From Coriobacteriia bacterium (GTDB lineage: Bacteria; Actinomycetota; Coriobacteriia; Coriobacteriales; RUG033): a DNA stretch of 64,000 nt. The translations under genes and the position numbers were made by a program. Under the pieces are notes generated by a model. The model saw only the letters and a program-made list of their open reading frames with translations, ran no database searches and was not told where the DNA came from. Shown here piece by piece: positions 47,847-57,983 of this stretch (positions are counted from its first letter, which is position 1; each line of letters opens with the position of its first letter). Where the stretch lies: assembly GCA_015655215.1 (NCBI GenBank), contig JAATFL010000017.1, forward strand, positions 1 through 64,000. The letters run 5' to 3'.

Positions 47847-48737
47847 ATGGCCTCTATTTTGGGAATGAAGATGAAAAAAGCGGCACGTTGGATATTCCTT
47901 ACGATTTTCATGATCGAAGCGGTACTTCTTCTTCCCGGGTTAGTCGCGCCCGAGATAGCCACCGTCCTCATGGCCCTCCTCGTGGGAACTGCCATTGTGC
48001 TGGTGCTGGTGATCTTCATACCCGTCTTTTCTGCCGTACGCAGAAGATTGAAGGACGGAGACTCCATCTCCGTCGCCGTTCAACACGAGATGAAGGAGAT
48101 TCTCCCAAAACCAGTGCTTGTGGCCGTTCGGTCCGAGATTGGCCTCTGGGCTGCATTCTATCGCACGCTGCGGCGGAAGAAGGACTGCCCATCCACCGCG
48201 ACGGAACTCAAGTATGGACGTGAGTACAGGGTCATGGGTTGGGTGCTGTGCGCGATTGCACCAATAGAGATCCTTGCCATAGGGTTACTCGGCAATTATT
48301 ACATCTCAAACGGTACGGTTCGCATAGTCATATGGGTTGTTTCCATATACTCATTGCTCTGGATGGTCGGAATGCTGCTTTCGACTATCGTCTATCCTCA
48401 TTATGTGACTCCGACGGAGATGGTTTTCCGATACGGCAACTATCAGACCATTGTCATCAGAAACGATTGGGTCACAAACGTCACCGTCATGAACAGAGAC
48501 CGTATAAAGACCAAGAGTATAGAAATCAACGACGACCTCATGTCGCTCAATGACATGAGGAAAACCAACATCCTCCTGACGTTTGGATCCGAGCAGCACC
48601 CGATCGTCAACGGGGAGCCTTTTGCGCAGCCTATAAGACGGTTCTCCTTCTGGACGGATGAACCCGGCAAGGCACTCTCGCTCATAAAGGAACACTTGAC
48701 CAAAGGCGAGGGCCATCAAGCTCCATCCCGACAATAG
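47847..48737 (+). CDS. Hypothetical membrane protein (PH-like soluble part)
   Basis: Two N-terminal and two central TM segments; no recognised motif. Confidence 0.65.
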   Translation: MASILGMKMKKAARWIFLTIFMIEAVLLLPGLVAPEIATVLMALLVGTAIVLVLVIFIPVFSAVRRRLKDGDSISVAVQHEMKEILPKPVLVAVRSEIGLWAAFYRTLRRKKDCPSTATELKYGREYRVMGWVLCAIAPIEILAIGLLGNYYISNGTVRIVIWVVSIYSLLWMVGMLLSTIVYPHYVTPTEMVFRYGNYQTIVIRNDWVTNVTVMNRDRIKTKSIEINDDLMSLNDMRKTNILLTFGSEQHPIVNGEPFAQPIRRFSFWTDEPGKALSLIKEHLTKGEGHQAPSRQ

Positions 48738-48773
48738 ACGAGCACCTCGCAGTTCAATCTGCGAGGTGCTCGT
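48738..48773. terminator. Hairpin between convergent genes
   Basis: Perfect 14-bp stem acgagcacctcgca / tgcgaggtgctcgt. Confidence 0.7.
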
Positions 48774-48806
48774 GATAAAACTCGATACCGGGTCTATTCC
48801 TCGTAG

Positions 48807-50597
48807 CTATCTATTTGCCAGGATCGTCTTTGCGGCAGCGTAACCGGACACCCAGCTCATGGCATTACCGGCAAAGGGGCTTGAATTCCAAAATCCGCCA
48901 TAATCACATTCCCCGGTAAGACCCCCGGCAGTGGTGAAGTTCGCATATAAGCCGGGAATCAGGGTGCCGTCAGCCTTCATGACCTGAAGGTTCTCATCAA
49001 CGCGCAGACCGCACATGGTCTTGCCCATCTGTCCACCGATGATGGCGGCATAGTAGGGTGGGTCTTGAACGGGGATGAGCCATGTAGGGTCGTAAGGAGT
49101 GGCCAACTCATCATCGACTCCTCGCTCACACATCTTGTTCCAATTCTTAACGGCATTTACCACGATAGCGCGATCGAGCAGCAACATGTCTGCAAGCTCC
49201 TCAATCGAGTCGGCTTTCTTGACCGCTCCACGAGCAACCGCATCATCTACCTCTCCTAGCCAATCCGCAGTGACAAGGCCACCTGTATCAATCAACTTGT
49301 CTGGATCTGAAACCGGTACGCGGCAGGTATCGCCACCCACTTCTTGGACGATGGAGGGCTTTTGCTCATAGATGGTTTCAGGGAAGTTAGAATCACAGAT
49401 TGAGTAGACGTGACCACCGATGCGGGACATCTGTGCTGAACAGTTCATCAAGTCACCCAGCGTGATGCCCGGATCGGGTTTGAATCCTTCAGAGACGCCA
49501 TTGGAATAGTACGGGACGCGATTACCCAGCATATCTATGATCAACCAGGGATTATGGAACAGTTGCCGTTCTCCGTGCCAGAAATAATGGAAGAACTGAC
49601 CATCGCCACCAGCAATCGTTTCATCGATGGCGCTCTCCCAACAACACCAAGAGTCGAAGCCTGCATAGTCGGCTCCCATTCCAAGGCCCATGCGAAACGC
49701 GTCGCCGGTATGCGAAGGCATAGGGCCTCCAGTGACCGTACCCGCGAAGGCGCTGGGCAAGTAGGCTTTTATCAGGTCCTTGTTCATGCCTATGCCACCA
49801 GCGCAGAAGATCACGCCTCTCCCCGCCTTGATATATGTTTCATCGCCGCTGGCATCGCTAGCCATGATGCCAGCCACACTTCCATTGTCGGAGACCAGGG
49901 CCTTGCACTCGGTCAAACAACGCAAGTCAACGCCAGCTGCCAATGCGCAGGCCTCTACGGCGTTGACGGTGCTGTTCATGCCCATGACGTGGTTTTGCCT
50001 ACCCTCTTGGACTTCTCTGGGTGAGAAATCCAAGCCCCGGCAAACCAAATCCACGCCGCTTTGCGCAACCAGCCAGTCAATGGCTTCGCCGGCGGTTAGG
50101 ACAAGTTTCTTGACCAGGTTTTCGTTAACCGAATACTGATGTTGCTCAGAGTATCTACGCAAGAACGCATTGATATCAAGTGGAAACGTGGGCCAACCAT
50201 AGCTTAATTCATTCTGCGGCGTTGAACCTCCGAATGCGTTCACGATGTTGGTAGCATGACGCGTGGCACCACCAACCCTATCGCTTTTTTCCAAGGCGAT
50301 GACCGTTAGACCTTGCTGTGTAAGATAGGTAGATGCCGCAAGGCCGCCGCCGCCCATCCCGACTACGACTACATCCGCTTCATCATCCCACGTCTCGGGG
50401 ACTGCGAGAGGGGCGATGGGTTCTGCATCAGGCAGAGCCACCGTCGATGTTGCAGTGCTTGTCCCACCGCCTGCATCCTCACTTGAGCAACCCGAGATTG
50501 ACATACTGCCAACCACGGCTGCCCCTCCCATCAAAGCTCCCCCCTTTAGGAAGGTGCGTCTCGAGAGTTGCCGACTGTTGTCATCTATCGAATTCAT
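48807..50597 (-). CDS. Tat-exported FAD-dependent oxidoreductase (fumarate/succinate-dehydrogenase flavoprotein-like), putative lipoprotein
   Basis: SRRTFLKGGALMGGAAVVGSMSISGCSS (twin-arginine + lipobox); VVVVGMGGGGLAASTYLTQQGLTVIALEKSDRVGGATRHA; GLYANFTTAGGLTGECDYGG. Confidence 0.9.
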   Translation of the reverse strand: MNSIDDNSRQLSRRTFLKGGALMGGAAVVGSMSISGCSSEDAGGGTSTATSTVALPDAEPIAPLAVPETWDDEADVVVVGMGGGGLAASTYLTQQGLTVIALEKSDRVGGATRHATNIVNAFGGSTPQNELSYGWPTFPLDINAFLRRYSEQHQYSVNENLVKKLVLTAGEAIDWLVAQSGVDLVCRGLDFSPREVQEGRQNHVMGMNSTVNAVEACALAAGVDLRCLTECKALVSDNGSVAGIMASDASGDETYIKAGRGVIFCAGGIGMNKDLIKAYLPSAFAGTVTGGPMPSHTGDAFRMGLGMGADYAGFDSWCCWESAIDETIAGGDGQFFHYFWHGERQLFHNPWLIIDMLGNRVPYYSNGVSEGFKPDPGITLGDLMNCSAQMSRIGGHVYSICDSNFPETIYEQKPSIVQEVGGDTCRVPVSDPDKLIDTGGLVTADWLGEVDDAVARGAVKKADSIEELADMLLLDRAIVVNAVKNWNKMCERGVDDELATPYDPTWLIPVQDPPYYAAIIGGQMGKTMCGLRVDENLQVMKADGTLIPGLYANFTTAGGLTGECDYGGFWNSSPFAGNAMSWVSGYAAAKTILANR

Positions 50598-51145
50598 CGC
50601 TGCTCCACCTTTCATATCCCCTTCATGTCCGGTTCGAACCCTGTCAAAATCTACTAGAGTGAACTTGCCGATGACAAGCAATAACGATGTGGCTTTACTT
50701 CGCGAATGAGACATAGTCAAGACAATGTCTCGAAGTAGAGCCAAATGACGGTATTGTCATCATGCAGCACTGCAGAGGTCCATGCCGCTACCCCAGGCTT
50801 CCGGTGGATACCGAAGCGGACTCATCTCGCCAGAGTATGGTGTCTCATGAGGCGGCGGAAACTGCGCGCGACGGTCAAGTCCCCCCGGCCCATGCCTCCC
50901 AACATCTCGATCCTCGGGAGGAATCTATGGGATTCTGCATCCCGGGTTCAGGATTTCCTCTTACCAGAAAGTCTGCTTATATTATTTTAAAAACCAAAAG
51001 GACCTGACAGCTGTAAGGAACTCTCGAAGTTGCATATAGAAAAGTGGGTGGAGAACTAATTGTTGATTATCTGAAACGACCGCGTATAATATATGAATTG
51101 TGTTTTGGTTTTAGGGGAGGGGAGAAGGATGCTAAGGGATGAAGA

Positions 51146-51784
51146 ATGAACATTGAGATGAATAGCAGCCCGAGCATACTGTCAAAAAAACTTCTTATCG
51201 CAGAAGTGACGAATCAGCTATGTAAAGATATGAACTTTCAAGATATTACTATAAATCTTATATGCAAAAATGCAAACATTTCCCGTGCGTCATTCTACAG
51301 GGTCTTTGACAGTAAATATGAAATACCACTGTGGTGTCAAAGTTTTGCCCTTGAAGCAGGCTTGCGAGAGATAGGACGCACCCTTACGTATGTCGAAGGA
51401 CTGACTGTCACTCACGAAGGTCTCATGCTATTCAGGCCACTCATGCGTTCGGTAATACTGCATTCGGACCCATATTCAATCGATGAGGTCGGATACCACA
51501 AGTACATAGAGGATATGGTAGAGACATTGACGGTCTATAAAGGGATAGTTATAGATAATGAGTTACAATTTCAAATAGAATTCACAGCGCTAGCAGGTGC
51601 TCAAACTTGCAAGAGATGGCTAGCCGGGAAAATAGACGCTGATGCGACGAATTTAGCCGCTCTCCTCGACTCCTGTGTTCCCGTGAGGCTTCGGTCTATT
51701 CTGAACGAACCGGTGAACCGCCAGCCTGTGGGTAACTTCGACTTAGCCTCTCTAGTCTTTGCAGCTAGCAATAAGCGAGCGTAA
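51146..51784 (+). CDS. TetR/AcrR-family transcriptional regulator
   Basis: KKLLIAEVTNQLCKDMNFQDITINLICKNANISRASFYRVFDSKYEI. Confidence 0.75.
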   Translation: MNIEMNSSPSILSKKLLIAEVTNQLCKDMNFQDITINLICKNANISRASFYRVFDSKYEIPLWCQSFALEAGLREIGRTLTYVEGLTVTHEGLMLFRPLMRSVILHSDPYSIDEVGYHKYIEDMVETLTVYKGIVIDNELQFQIEFTALAGAQTCKRWLAGKIDADATNLAALLDSCVPVRLRSILNEPVNRQPVGNFDLASLVFAASNKRA

Positions 51785-51844
51785 CTCCTGAATCGACCAG
51801 GGCGGTCGATGAGTATGGCGAACAGTGCCATGCCGAGCGTATCC

Positions 51845-53302
51845 TCAAGCCATCTCGACGAAACTTTGGCGCTTGGCTTCCACGAGATCGATCAGCTGTT
51901 GTTTGCCGTGTACATCCAAGGCGGCATAGAGACCTTTCTTGTATGAACGAACCGTGTTGGGTGAGAGATACAATGCACCTGCGATGCACGTAACATCACG
52001 ACCGGCTATCAGAAAACGAAGGATCTCTGTTTGTCGAGCTGAGAGCTTGTATTCTTCAGCAATCGCGGTACAGCTTTCGGAGAACTCTCTAGCGAGATAG
52101 ACGGTGCCTTCCTCTGAAACGATGCGTTTCCTTCCTTTGGTTCTGGAGACGATGAGGAAGAACGTGGGAATCATGAGCATGTAGAGAAAGAACATGGCGA
52201 TGGTCAAAGGCTCCATGGAGAAACCATACGCGTCAGAGAAGTACTGCAACGTTCGCTGCAAGAGTCCTGAGAAATAGACGCATCCTCCGAAAATGCCATA
52301 GATTGCGACAGGAGACGTTTGCAACTTACGACTGCTCAGAAGGCAGGTGGTGATCATGAGCAACGATACGAATAGAATATTCGCGTCGCCCAAGAAAAGA
52401 ACAGCCCAGTGTGTGCTGGGCACTGCGAACGATGTGATGAATACCGTGCTTGCCAAGATGGGAAGGAAGATGCAGTAGAACTGGGGTAGACTGATTTCCT
52501 TCTTGCGAGGAAACCAGATGATGAATATACACGCGAGGGCGACGAAGCTGGCTATCTGCGCGAGCAGATCTTCGGAGATACCGATGGCACTCGTATCCAC
52601 ATAGGAGACACTGGCGATGGGTGTGATAAGGACGAGAGCCATGGCACAGATCAAGGGTAGGGAAACATCCTTCATGATGGTCTTCATCTTGGTATGAACA
52701 TAGTCTGTCTTCTTTGGGGGAGAGTTTCCCGATCTCTCTGCTCGGATGTTGAGCCACATCAAGATGAGGCTCAACGGGGCAAAGACATATATCGACAAGG
52801 TCAGGCTTGTGTCCAGTGAGACACGATTCAGCAGGATACAGGACACGATGGAAAACAAGGATCCAAGTACCAAGATGACCTTCACATCGTGCATGGACTT
52901 CGTGGAAATGATTGTGAACCACTGGCAGTATCCGAGGCCTGTCCCTGCTCCGAGTGTGGCCGCAGAGCAGAGCAGCAGCATATGTACGGAGGGCATGTTC
53001 ATATATAGGATATTCAACAGAAGCGTAAGACCAAGACACACGGTCGCAAGCAGGAAGAGAGGGTAATGCCCAGATGGGTCTTCGCGTTGATTGGCAATGC
53101 CGACGATGAAGAAAGCTGCCACGTAGAAAACCAGCTGAATGAAACCGAAGCCACTTTCATTCGATGATGAGACGGACACGGGGTATGAGGCTCCGCTGCA
53201 TGATACGAAAATCATCCAAACACCGATGCCGATGACATAGAGGACACCCGAGGTGTCCAGTAGGTGCAATCGTTTGGTCTGGTTGGCTTTCGAGACGGTC
53301 AC
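51845..53302 (-). CDS. Membrane-embedded LuxR-type HTH regulator
   Basis: Multiple TM segments then YKLSARQTEILRFLIAGRDVTCIAGALYLSPNTVRSYKKGLYAALDVHGKQQLIDLVE; GTG start. Confidence 0.88.
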   Translation of the reverse strand: MTVSKANQTKRLHLLDTSGVLYVIGIGVWMIFVSCSGASYPVSVSSSNESGFGFIQLVFYVAAFFIVGIANQREDPSGHYPLFLLATVCLGLTLLLNILYMNMPSVHMLLLCSAATLGAGTGLGYCQWFTIISTKSMHDVKVILVLGSLFSIVSCILLNRVSLDTSLTLSIYVFAPLSLILMWLNIRAERSGNSPPKKTDYVHTKMKTIMKDVSLPLICAMALVLITPIASVSYVDTSAIGISEDLLAQIASFVALACIFIIWFPRKKEISLPQFYCIFLPILASTVFITSFAVPSTHWAVLFLGDANILFVSLLMITTCLLSSRKLQTSPVAIYGIFGGCVYFSGLLQRTLQYFSDAYGFSMEPLTIAMFFLYMLMIPTFFLIVSRTKGRKRIVSEEGTVYLAREFSESCTAIAEEYKLSARQTEILRFLIAGRDVTCIAGALYLSPNTVRSYKKGLYAALDVHGKQQLIDLVEAKRQSFVEMA

Positions 53303-53444
53303 GAATTCCCCTCGTGATTCCTGGTGCCATACTCCCCATGACGCGTGAATTCTAGACCTGTTCGATTGGTTTGTCCACCGCCTGAGAGAGGGTTCCCCCC
53401 ACTCCGAATGCGATAAACCCATCTGTATGGAGTCGGTCGAGAGA

Positions 53445-53494
53445 ACCCCCAATCGGGGGGTATTGAAAAACCGGGGTTTTCCCCAGTTTGGGGG
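53445..53494. promoter_or_regulatory. Cluster of G/C-tract inverted repeats in divergent intergenic region (candidate operators)
   Basis: aacccccaatcggggggt, aaaccggggttttccccagttt and ccccagtttggggg between luxR-type and flavoprotein genes. Confidence 0.5.
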
Positions 53495-53604
53495 CTTCCA
53501 TGCGGTGCTGTGTGCTTTCTACACTCTTGCAGGTGAGGTGATGTATGCGATGAATGCCTCGCCGAGAAGAAACGGATGGAAGAATAGAGAAAAGGGGAAA
53601 CAAG

Positions 53605-55260
53605 ATGGAACTTGACAGAAGGTCCTTTCTCAAGGGAACTCTGGCCGTCGGTGGTGCTGCAGCTGCGTCGGGTGCGCTGTCCGCGTGCTCTTCGAGTGCA
53701 AGCACCTCATCGGGTGGCGAGACCACGACGAATACGACGAGCGGCAAGGGTTATGGAAGTGGCGTCGATTGGTTGGGTGAGTCCCCTGACCTCTCAGTGG
53801 AAAGTTGTGTCGACACGAAGGAAGCCGATGTCATCGTAGTCGGATCTGCGGTGGCCGGCGAACTTGCAGCTTATGCCGCATTGCGCGATGGAGCTTCAGT
53901 CATCATGCTCGAGCGCAATGGCACCCCACATATCTCTGGTAGTGGTATCGGGTTCATCAATTCCAAGTATCAGTTGAATGCTGGACAACCTGAACAGGAT
54001 CCCTATGAGATTGCCCAGATGGTGTTCAACCAGTTCCAGTATCGCTGTGACTTCAGCCTATTGACCCTTTGGGCTTTCAATAGCGGCGCCATCTTGGACG
54101 ACGTTGTGGAAAACGTGCTCGATCCGATTGGATTCAAGGCGAACATACCCGTCCAGGCGCAGGTGGTCGACAAGCAACGTGAGATCAACCAGAGCATGAA
54201 TTGCCATGTCGACTTCGATCCTGACGGCAACGACAGTCTCGAGAAGCTTGATTTCGCCTTCCGTGACTGGATCGGGGGCAACGGCGGTGAGATTGATTAC
54301 GAGACCTGTGCTCGCATGCTCGTACAGGACGATGATGGGACCGTGACTGGCCTTATCGCCACAGATGCCGACGGTCAGTACGTGCACTACAAAGCCAAGA
54401 AGGGCGTTGTGATGTGCGTGGGGTCGTTTGGCGGTAATGAGGATATGATGAACGCGTTCGCACGTCCGTGGCTCGCCAAGTTCGCCAAGGACTATGGTGT
54501 GTACAATGCCCGTACGTCAGCGAACACCCCTATCACAACGAGCGAGAAGATGGATGACGGCACCGGCCATAAGATGATGTGCTGGGCTGGCGCCTCCATC
54601 GAGGAAATCGACCCTTCCATCCAATCTTGGTATGGAACCGGCTACTACTGGTGGCCGTTCCTTTCCGTCGACGTCAACGGAAAGCGTTTCTTCAACGAGT
54701 CTGACTCCTGGTTATGCAGCGCTCCGCTGTTGGCTCAGAAGCCGGAGGGCGTCAATTACTGCTGGCAGATTAGGCCAACCAATGATTTTCAAATGCCGAT
54801 GACCGTCCCGACCGGTGTTTCCTTCGAGACTTGGGACAAGTTGGTCAAGAGCACCATGGAATACTACGAGGAAGACACCATAGAGGCTCTCGCCAAGGAC
54901 ATCGATATCGACCCTGAGACTCTCAAAGAGACCATCGATCGTTACAACGAGCTTTGCAAAAACGGTTTTGACGAGGAGTGGGGCAAACTACCCAAGTATC
55001 TTGATCCTATCGACGACCCTCCGTATCTGGCAGTCAAGGCGACCATTGCATTCTATGCCACTGCGACTGGCGTGAAATGCAATGATAGACTCCAGGTCCT
55101 CGACGAGAACTGGAACATCATCCCCGGTCTCTATGCCGCAGGCAATTGCGTTGGCTATCGCTTAGCCAGCGGATACCAGACCGTCGTGCCTGGTCTATGC
55201 AATGCATTCGCCTTTACGCACGGCTACCTTGCGGGCAAGAACTGCGCGAACAGCGAGTAG
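53605..55260 (+). CDS. Tat-exported FAD-dependent oxidoreductase (fumarate reductase flavoprotein-like), putative lipoprotein
   Basis: MELDRRSFLKGTLAVGGAAAASGALSACSSS (twin-arginine + lipobox); ADVIVVGSAVAGELAAYAALRDGASVIMLERNG; GLYAAGNCVGYRLASGYQTVVPGLCNAFAFTHGYLAG. Confidence 0.9.
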   Translation: MELDRRSFLKGTLAVGGAAAASGALSACSSSASTSSGGETTTNTTSGKGYGSGVDWLGESPDLSVESCVDTKEADVIVVGSAVAGELAAYAALRDGASVIMLERNGTPHISGSGIGFINSKYQLNAGQPEQDPYEIAQMVFNQFQYRCDFSLLTLWAFNSGAILDDVVENVLDPIGFKANIPVQAQVVDKQREINQSMNCHVDFDPDGNDSLEKLDFAFRDWIGGNGGEIDYETCARMLVQDDDGTVTGLIATDADGQYVHYKAKKGVVMCVGSFGGNEDMMNAFARPWLAKFAKDYGVYNARTSANTPITTSEKMDDGTGHKMMCWAGASIEEIDPSIQSWYGTGYYWWPFLSVDVNGKRFFNESDSWLCSAPLLAQKPEGVNYCWQIRPTNDFQMPMTVPTGVSFETWDKLVKSTMEYYEEDTIEALAKDIDIDPETLKETIDRYNELCKNGFDEEWGKLPKYLDPIDDPPYLAVKATIAFYATATGVKCNDRLQVLDENWNIIPGLYAAGNCVGYRLASGYQTVVPGLCNAFAFTHGYLAGKNCANSE

Positions 55261-55288
55261 AGCCATAACCGTCAGTGTACCCACGCCA

Positions 55289-55327
55289 AGGAAAGCGCGG
55301 CCCCAGGATACAGGGTCGCGCTTTCCT
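55289..55327 (+). terminator. Hairpin terminator after flavoprotein gene
   Basis: aggaaagcgcg ... cgcgctttcct, perfect 11-bp stem. Confidence 0.6.
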
Positions 55328-55575
55328 ACTTAGGTAAACGCAAGCCGAAGCGCTCTTTCCTGGGTTATGGGGATTGCCTGAACCGGAAAGGCATGAGCGC
55401 ATATTCATGTTGGATGAATGCACTGGGCATATATTGACTTGTCTGCAGGGGAGTATAAGAATGCGAGTACGTATATGGTCCTTTGCAATTGACTTCAGGT
55501 ATGAAAAGCCCAGAAGGCCATCGGTACCTATTTCGAACGATCAAACCATCGTGACGGAAAGCGAGGCTGCGAAAC

Positions 55576-56739
55576 ATGATCTATCTTGACAATGCGGCCA
55601 CTTCTTGGCCAAAACCGGAAAAGGTCTATCTGGCGGCCGACGAGGCATTGCGTCGAGGTGGAAATCCTGGTCGGTCAGGACACAAGCTCTCCATCGCCGC
55701 CGGTAGATCGGTTGAAGAGACCCGGATGCTGCTTGCCCGATTGTTCGCCATCCCACGGCCGGAAGCCATTGCCTTCACATTGAATACGACCGATGCGCTC
55801 AACCTGGCTTTGAAAGGCATACTGAAGGAGGGGGATCACGTCGTTACAAGCTCGATGGAACACAATTCCGTTGCGCGCCCACTTGAAGCGCTCAAGTCAA
55901 GTGGAGTGGAGGTGACGAAAGTTGCCACATCTCCTCTTTCAGGTGTGGATATCCAGGATGTCAGGGCATCAATCAAAGAGAACACGAAACTCATGGTATT
56001 CACCCACGTCTCCAATGTCACGGGAACGATAAATCCCATTTCCGATATCGGAGAACTCTGTCGTGAGCGAGGAATCCTCCTTCTCGTCGACGCAGCCCAG
56101 TCCGCCGGTGTGATTCCCATCGATGTCATGGAAATGGACATTGACCTGCTTGCCTTCCCTGGACATAAATCATTGTTGGGTCCGGCAGGCACAGGGGGAT
56201 TGTACATACGGGACGGTCTGGTGCTGAATCCGATTCGAGAGGGGGGCACCGGCAGCTTCTCGGAGTTGCTCACACAGCCGGAGAAAATCCCCGACCGCTA
56301 TGAAAGCGGAACACTGAACGCACCTGGCATTGCAGGGCTGGGGGCTGGTGTAAGGTTTCTGCTTGAACAGGGCGTGGGAACCCTGCGGGAAAAGGAATCG
56401 GCTCTTGCGAACAGACTGCTCGAGGGAATCTCCCAGATATCCGGGATCACCGTCTTTGGTCCTCCAGCGGGAAGGCTGCGAACCGGCGTCGTCTCTCTTG
56501 TGGTGGATGGCATGGAGCCCACTCAAACCGCAGCCATTCTCGACGATGCGTTTGATATCGCGGTACGTGCCGGTCTACATTGCGCGCCGGACACGCATCG
56601 GATGCTTGGCACCCTTGAAACGGGAGGTACCGTTCGTTTCAGCATCGGCGCCTTCAACACGGAAGAGGAAATCGACCTTTGCCTGGAGGCACTGCGCTCC
56701 ATCGCGGAGGAAGGCGGATTGGGAGAAGTGCGAGAGTGA
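55576..56739 (+). CDS. Class V aminotransferase / cysteine desulfurase (SufS-like)
   Basis: MIYLDNAATSWPKPEKVYLAADEALRRGGNPGRSGHKLS; DAAQSAGVIPIDVMEMDIDLLAFPGHKSLLGPAGTGGLYI; AGLHCAPDTHRMLGTLETGGTVRFSIGAFN. Confidence 0.92.
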   Translation: MIYLDNAATSWPKPEKVYLAADEALRRGGNPGRSGHKLSIAAGRSVEETRMLLARLFAIPRPEAIAFTLNTTDALNLALKGILKEGDHVVTSSMEHNSVARPLEALKSSGVEVTKVATSPLSGVDIQDVRASIKENTKLMVFTHVSNVTGTINPISDIGELCRERGILLLVDAAQSAGVIPIDVMEMDIDLLAFPGHKSLLGPAGTGGLYIRDGLVLNPIREGGTGSFSELLTQPEKIPDRYESGTLNAPGIAGLGAGVRFLLEQGVGTLREKESALANRLLEGISQISGITVFGPPAGRLRTGVVSLVVDGMEPTQTAAILDDAFDIAVRAGLHCAPDTHRMLGTLETGGTVRFSIGAFNTEEEIDLCLEALRSIAEEGGLGEVRE

Positions 56740-57752
56740 ACCTACAGCGATATTCCCGCCAGACGGTATTCGACGAGATCGGTGAAGCGGGACAGGAGAG
56801 ACTGCTGCGTTCGAGGGTCGCCGTCATCGGCGTGGGTGCAATCGGAACCGTCATCGCCAACAACCTTTGCCGAGCAGGTGTCGGGTTCGTGCGTCTGATA
56901 GACAGGGACTACGTAGAACTCGGCAATCTTCAGCGACAGGTGCTCTATACGGAGGAGGACGCACGACAACGGGTACCCAAGGCGGTCGCCGCCTGCGAGC
57001 ATCTGAGAGAGGTGAACTCCGAGATAGAACTGGAGCCGGTCATCACCGATGTGAATTCCTCGAATATTGAGGCGCTGATCTCTGATATTGACCTTGTGCT
57101 TGACGGTTCAGACAATCTCGAGGCTCGCTATCTGATCAACGAGGCCTGCTTCAAGGAGAACAGACCGTGGATTTACGCGGGGGCGATTGTCGGAGCGGGA
57201 ATGACCATGAACATCATTCCCGGCGAGACGCCTTGCCTTCGCTGCCTCTTCTCACATTCGCTTCCATCTGGAACCGGACCCACCTGCAGCACGGCGGGTG
57301 TTGTGAACGGCATCACGGGAGTCATCGCCTCAATCGCTTCGACCGAAGCGCTGAAGATCCTCATCGGTTCAAGCGATGTGAGAAAAACCCTCCTTGCTAT
57401 CGATATCTGGAGCAACCTGTTCGATGAAATAACGATAGAGCAGAACCGGGATTGCCCCGTATGCGCTCATCACGAGTACAAGCTGCTTGGGCGCCTTTCC
57501 GGTTCCTATACGACCAGTCTGTGCGGCAGAGATTCGGTGCAGGTCGTGCCCGGATCGAAGACAACCATTGACATCGAACGGTTTGCCCAAAGACTCAAGG
57601 GTATCGGGACGGTTCGATACAGTAGGTTCATGCTGCAGTTCTCCGGTGGAGAGGTCGAGTTCAGCTTGTTTCCGGATGGTCGGGCAATCATCGATAAGGT
57701 GAAGGACGAGAGCGCTGCAAGATCCATCTATTCTGAGTACATCGGCCTATGA
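56736..57752 (+). CDS. HesA/MoeB/ThiF-family adenylyltransferase (E1-like)
   Basis: YSRQTVFDEIGEAGQERLLRSRVAVIGVGAIGTVIANNLCRAGVGFVRLIDRDYVELGNLQRQVLYTEEDA; DGSDNLEARYLINEAC; CLRC and CPVC zinc-like pairs; GTG start overlapping the upstream stop. Confidence 0.9.
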   Translation: MNLQRYSRQTVFDEIGEAGQERLLRSRVAVIGVGAIGTVIANNLCRAGVGFVRLIDRDYVELGNLQRQVLYTEEDARQRVPKAVAACEHLREVNSEIELEPVITDVNSSNIEALISDIDLVLDGSDNLEARYLINEACFKENRPWIYAGAIVGAGMTMNIIPGETPCLRCLFSHSLPSGTGPTCSTAGVVNGITGVIASIASTEALKILIGSSDVRKTLLAIDIWSNLFDEITIEQNRDCPVCAHHEYKLLGRLSGSYTTSLCGRDSVQVVPGSKTTIDIERFAQRLKGIGTVRYSRFMLQFSGGEVEFSLFPDGRAIIDKVKDESAARSIYSEYIGL

Positions 57753-57983
57753 GCTTTGACGGGAACGGGAAGACGGTACCCAGCACTTTCCCCAGACGGA
57801 GGGCGAGCGGTCGGCGAGGTCAATAGTGCGACGGGTTACAGAGTGAGCGTGTTCAACTTGCTCGGCGAGAAGTTCGATGGCTTGAGAGATCCTTCATGTT
57901 GCCATTACGTACTATAATGAAAATTCATTGTGGAAAGAGGCGATTGACGATGGCCCGAGAGCCTTGGGCCTGATGGGTGCTGT

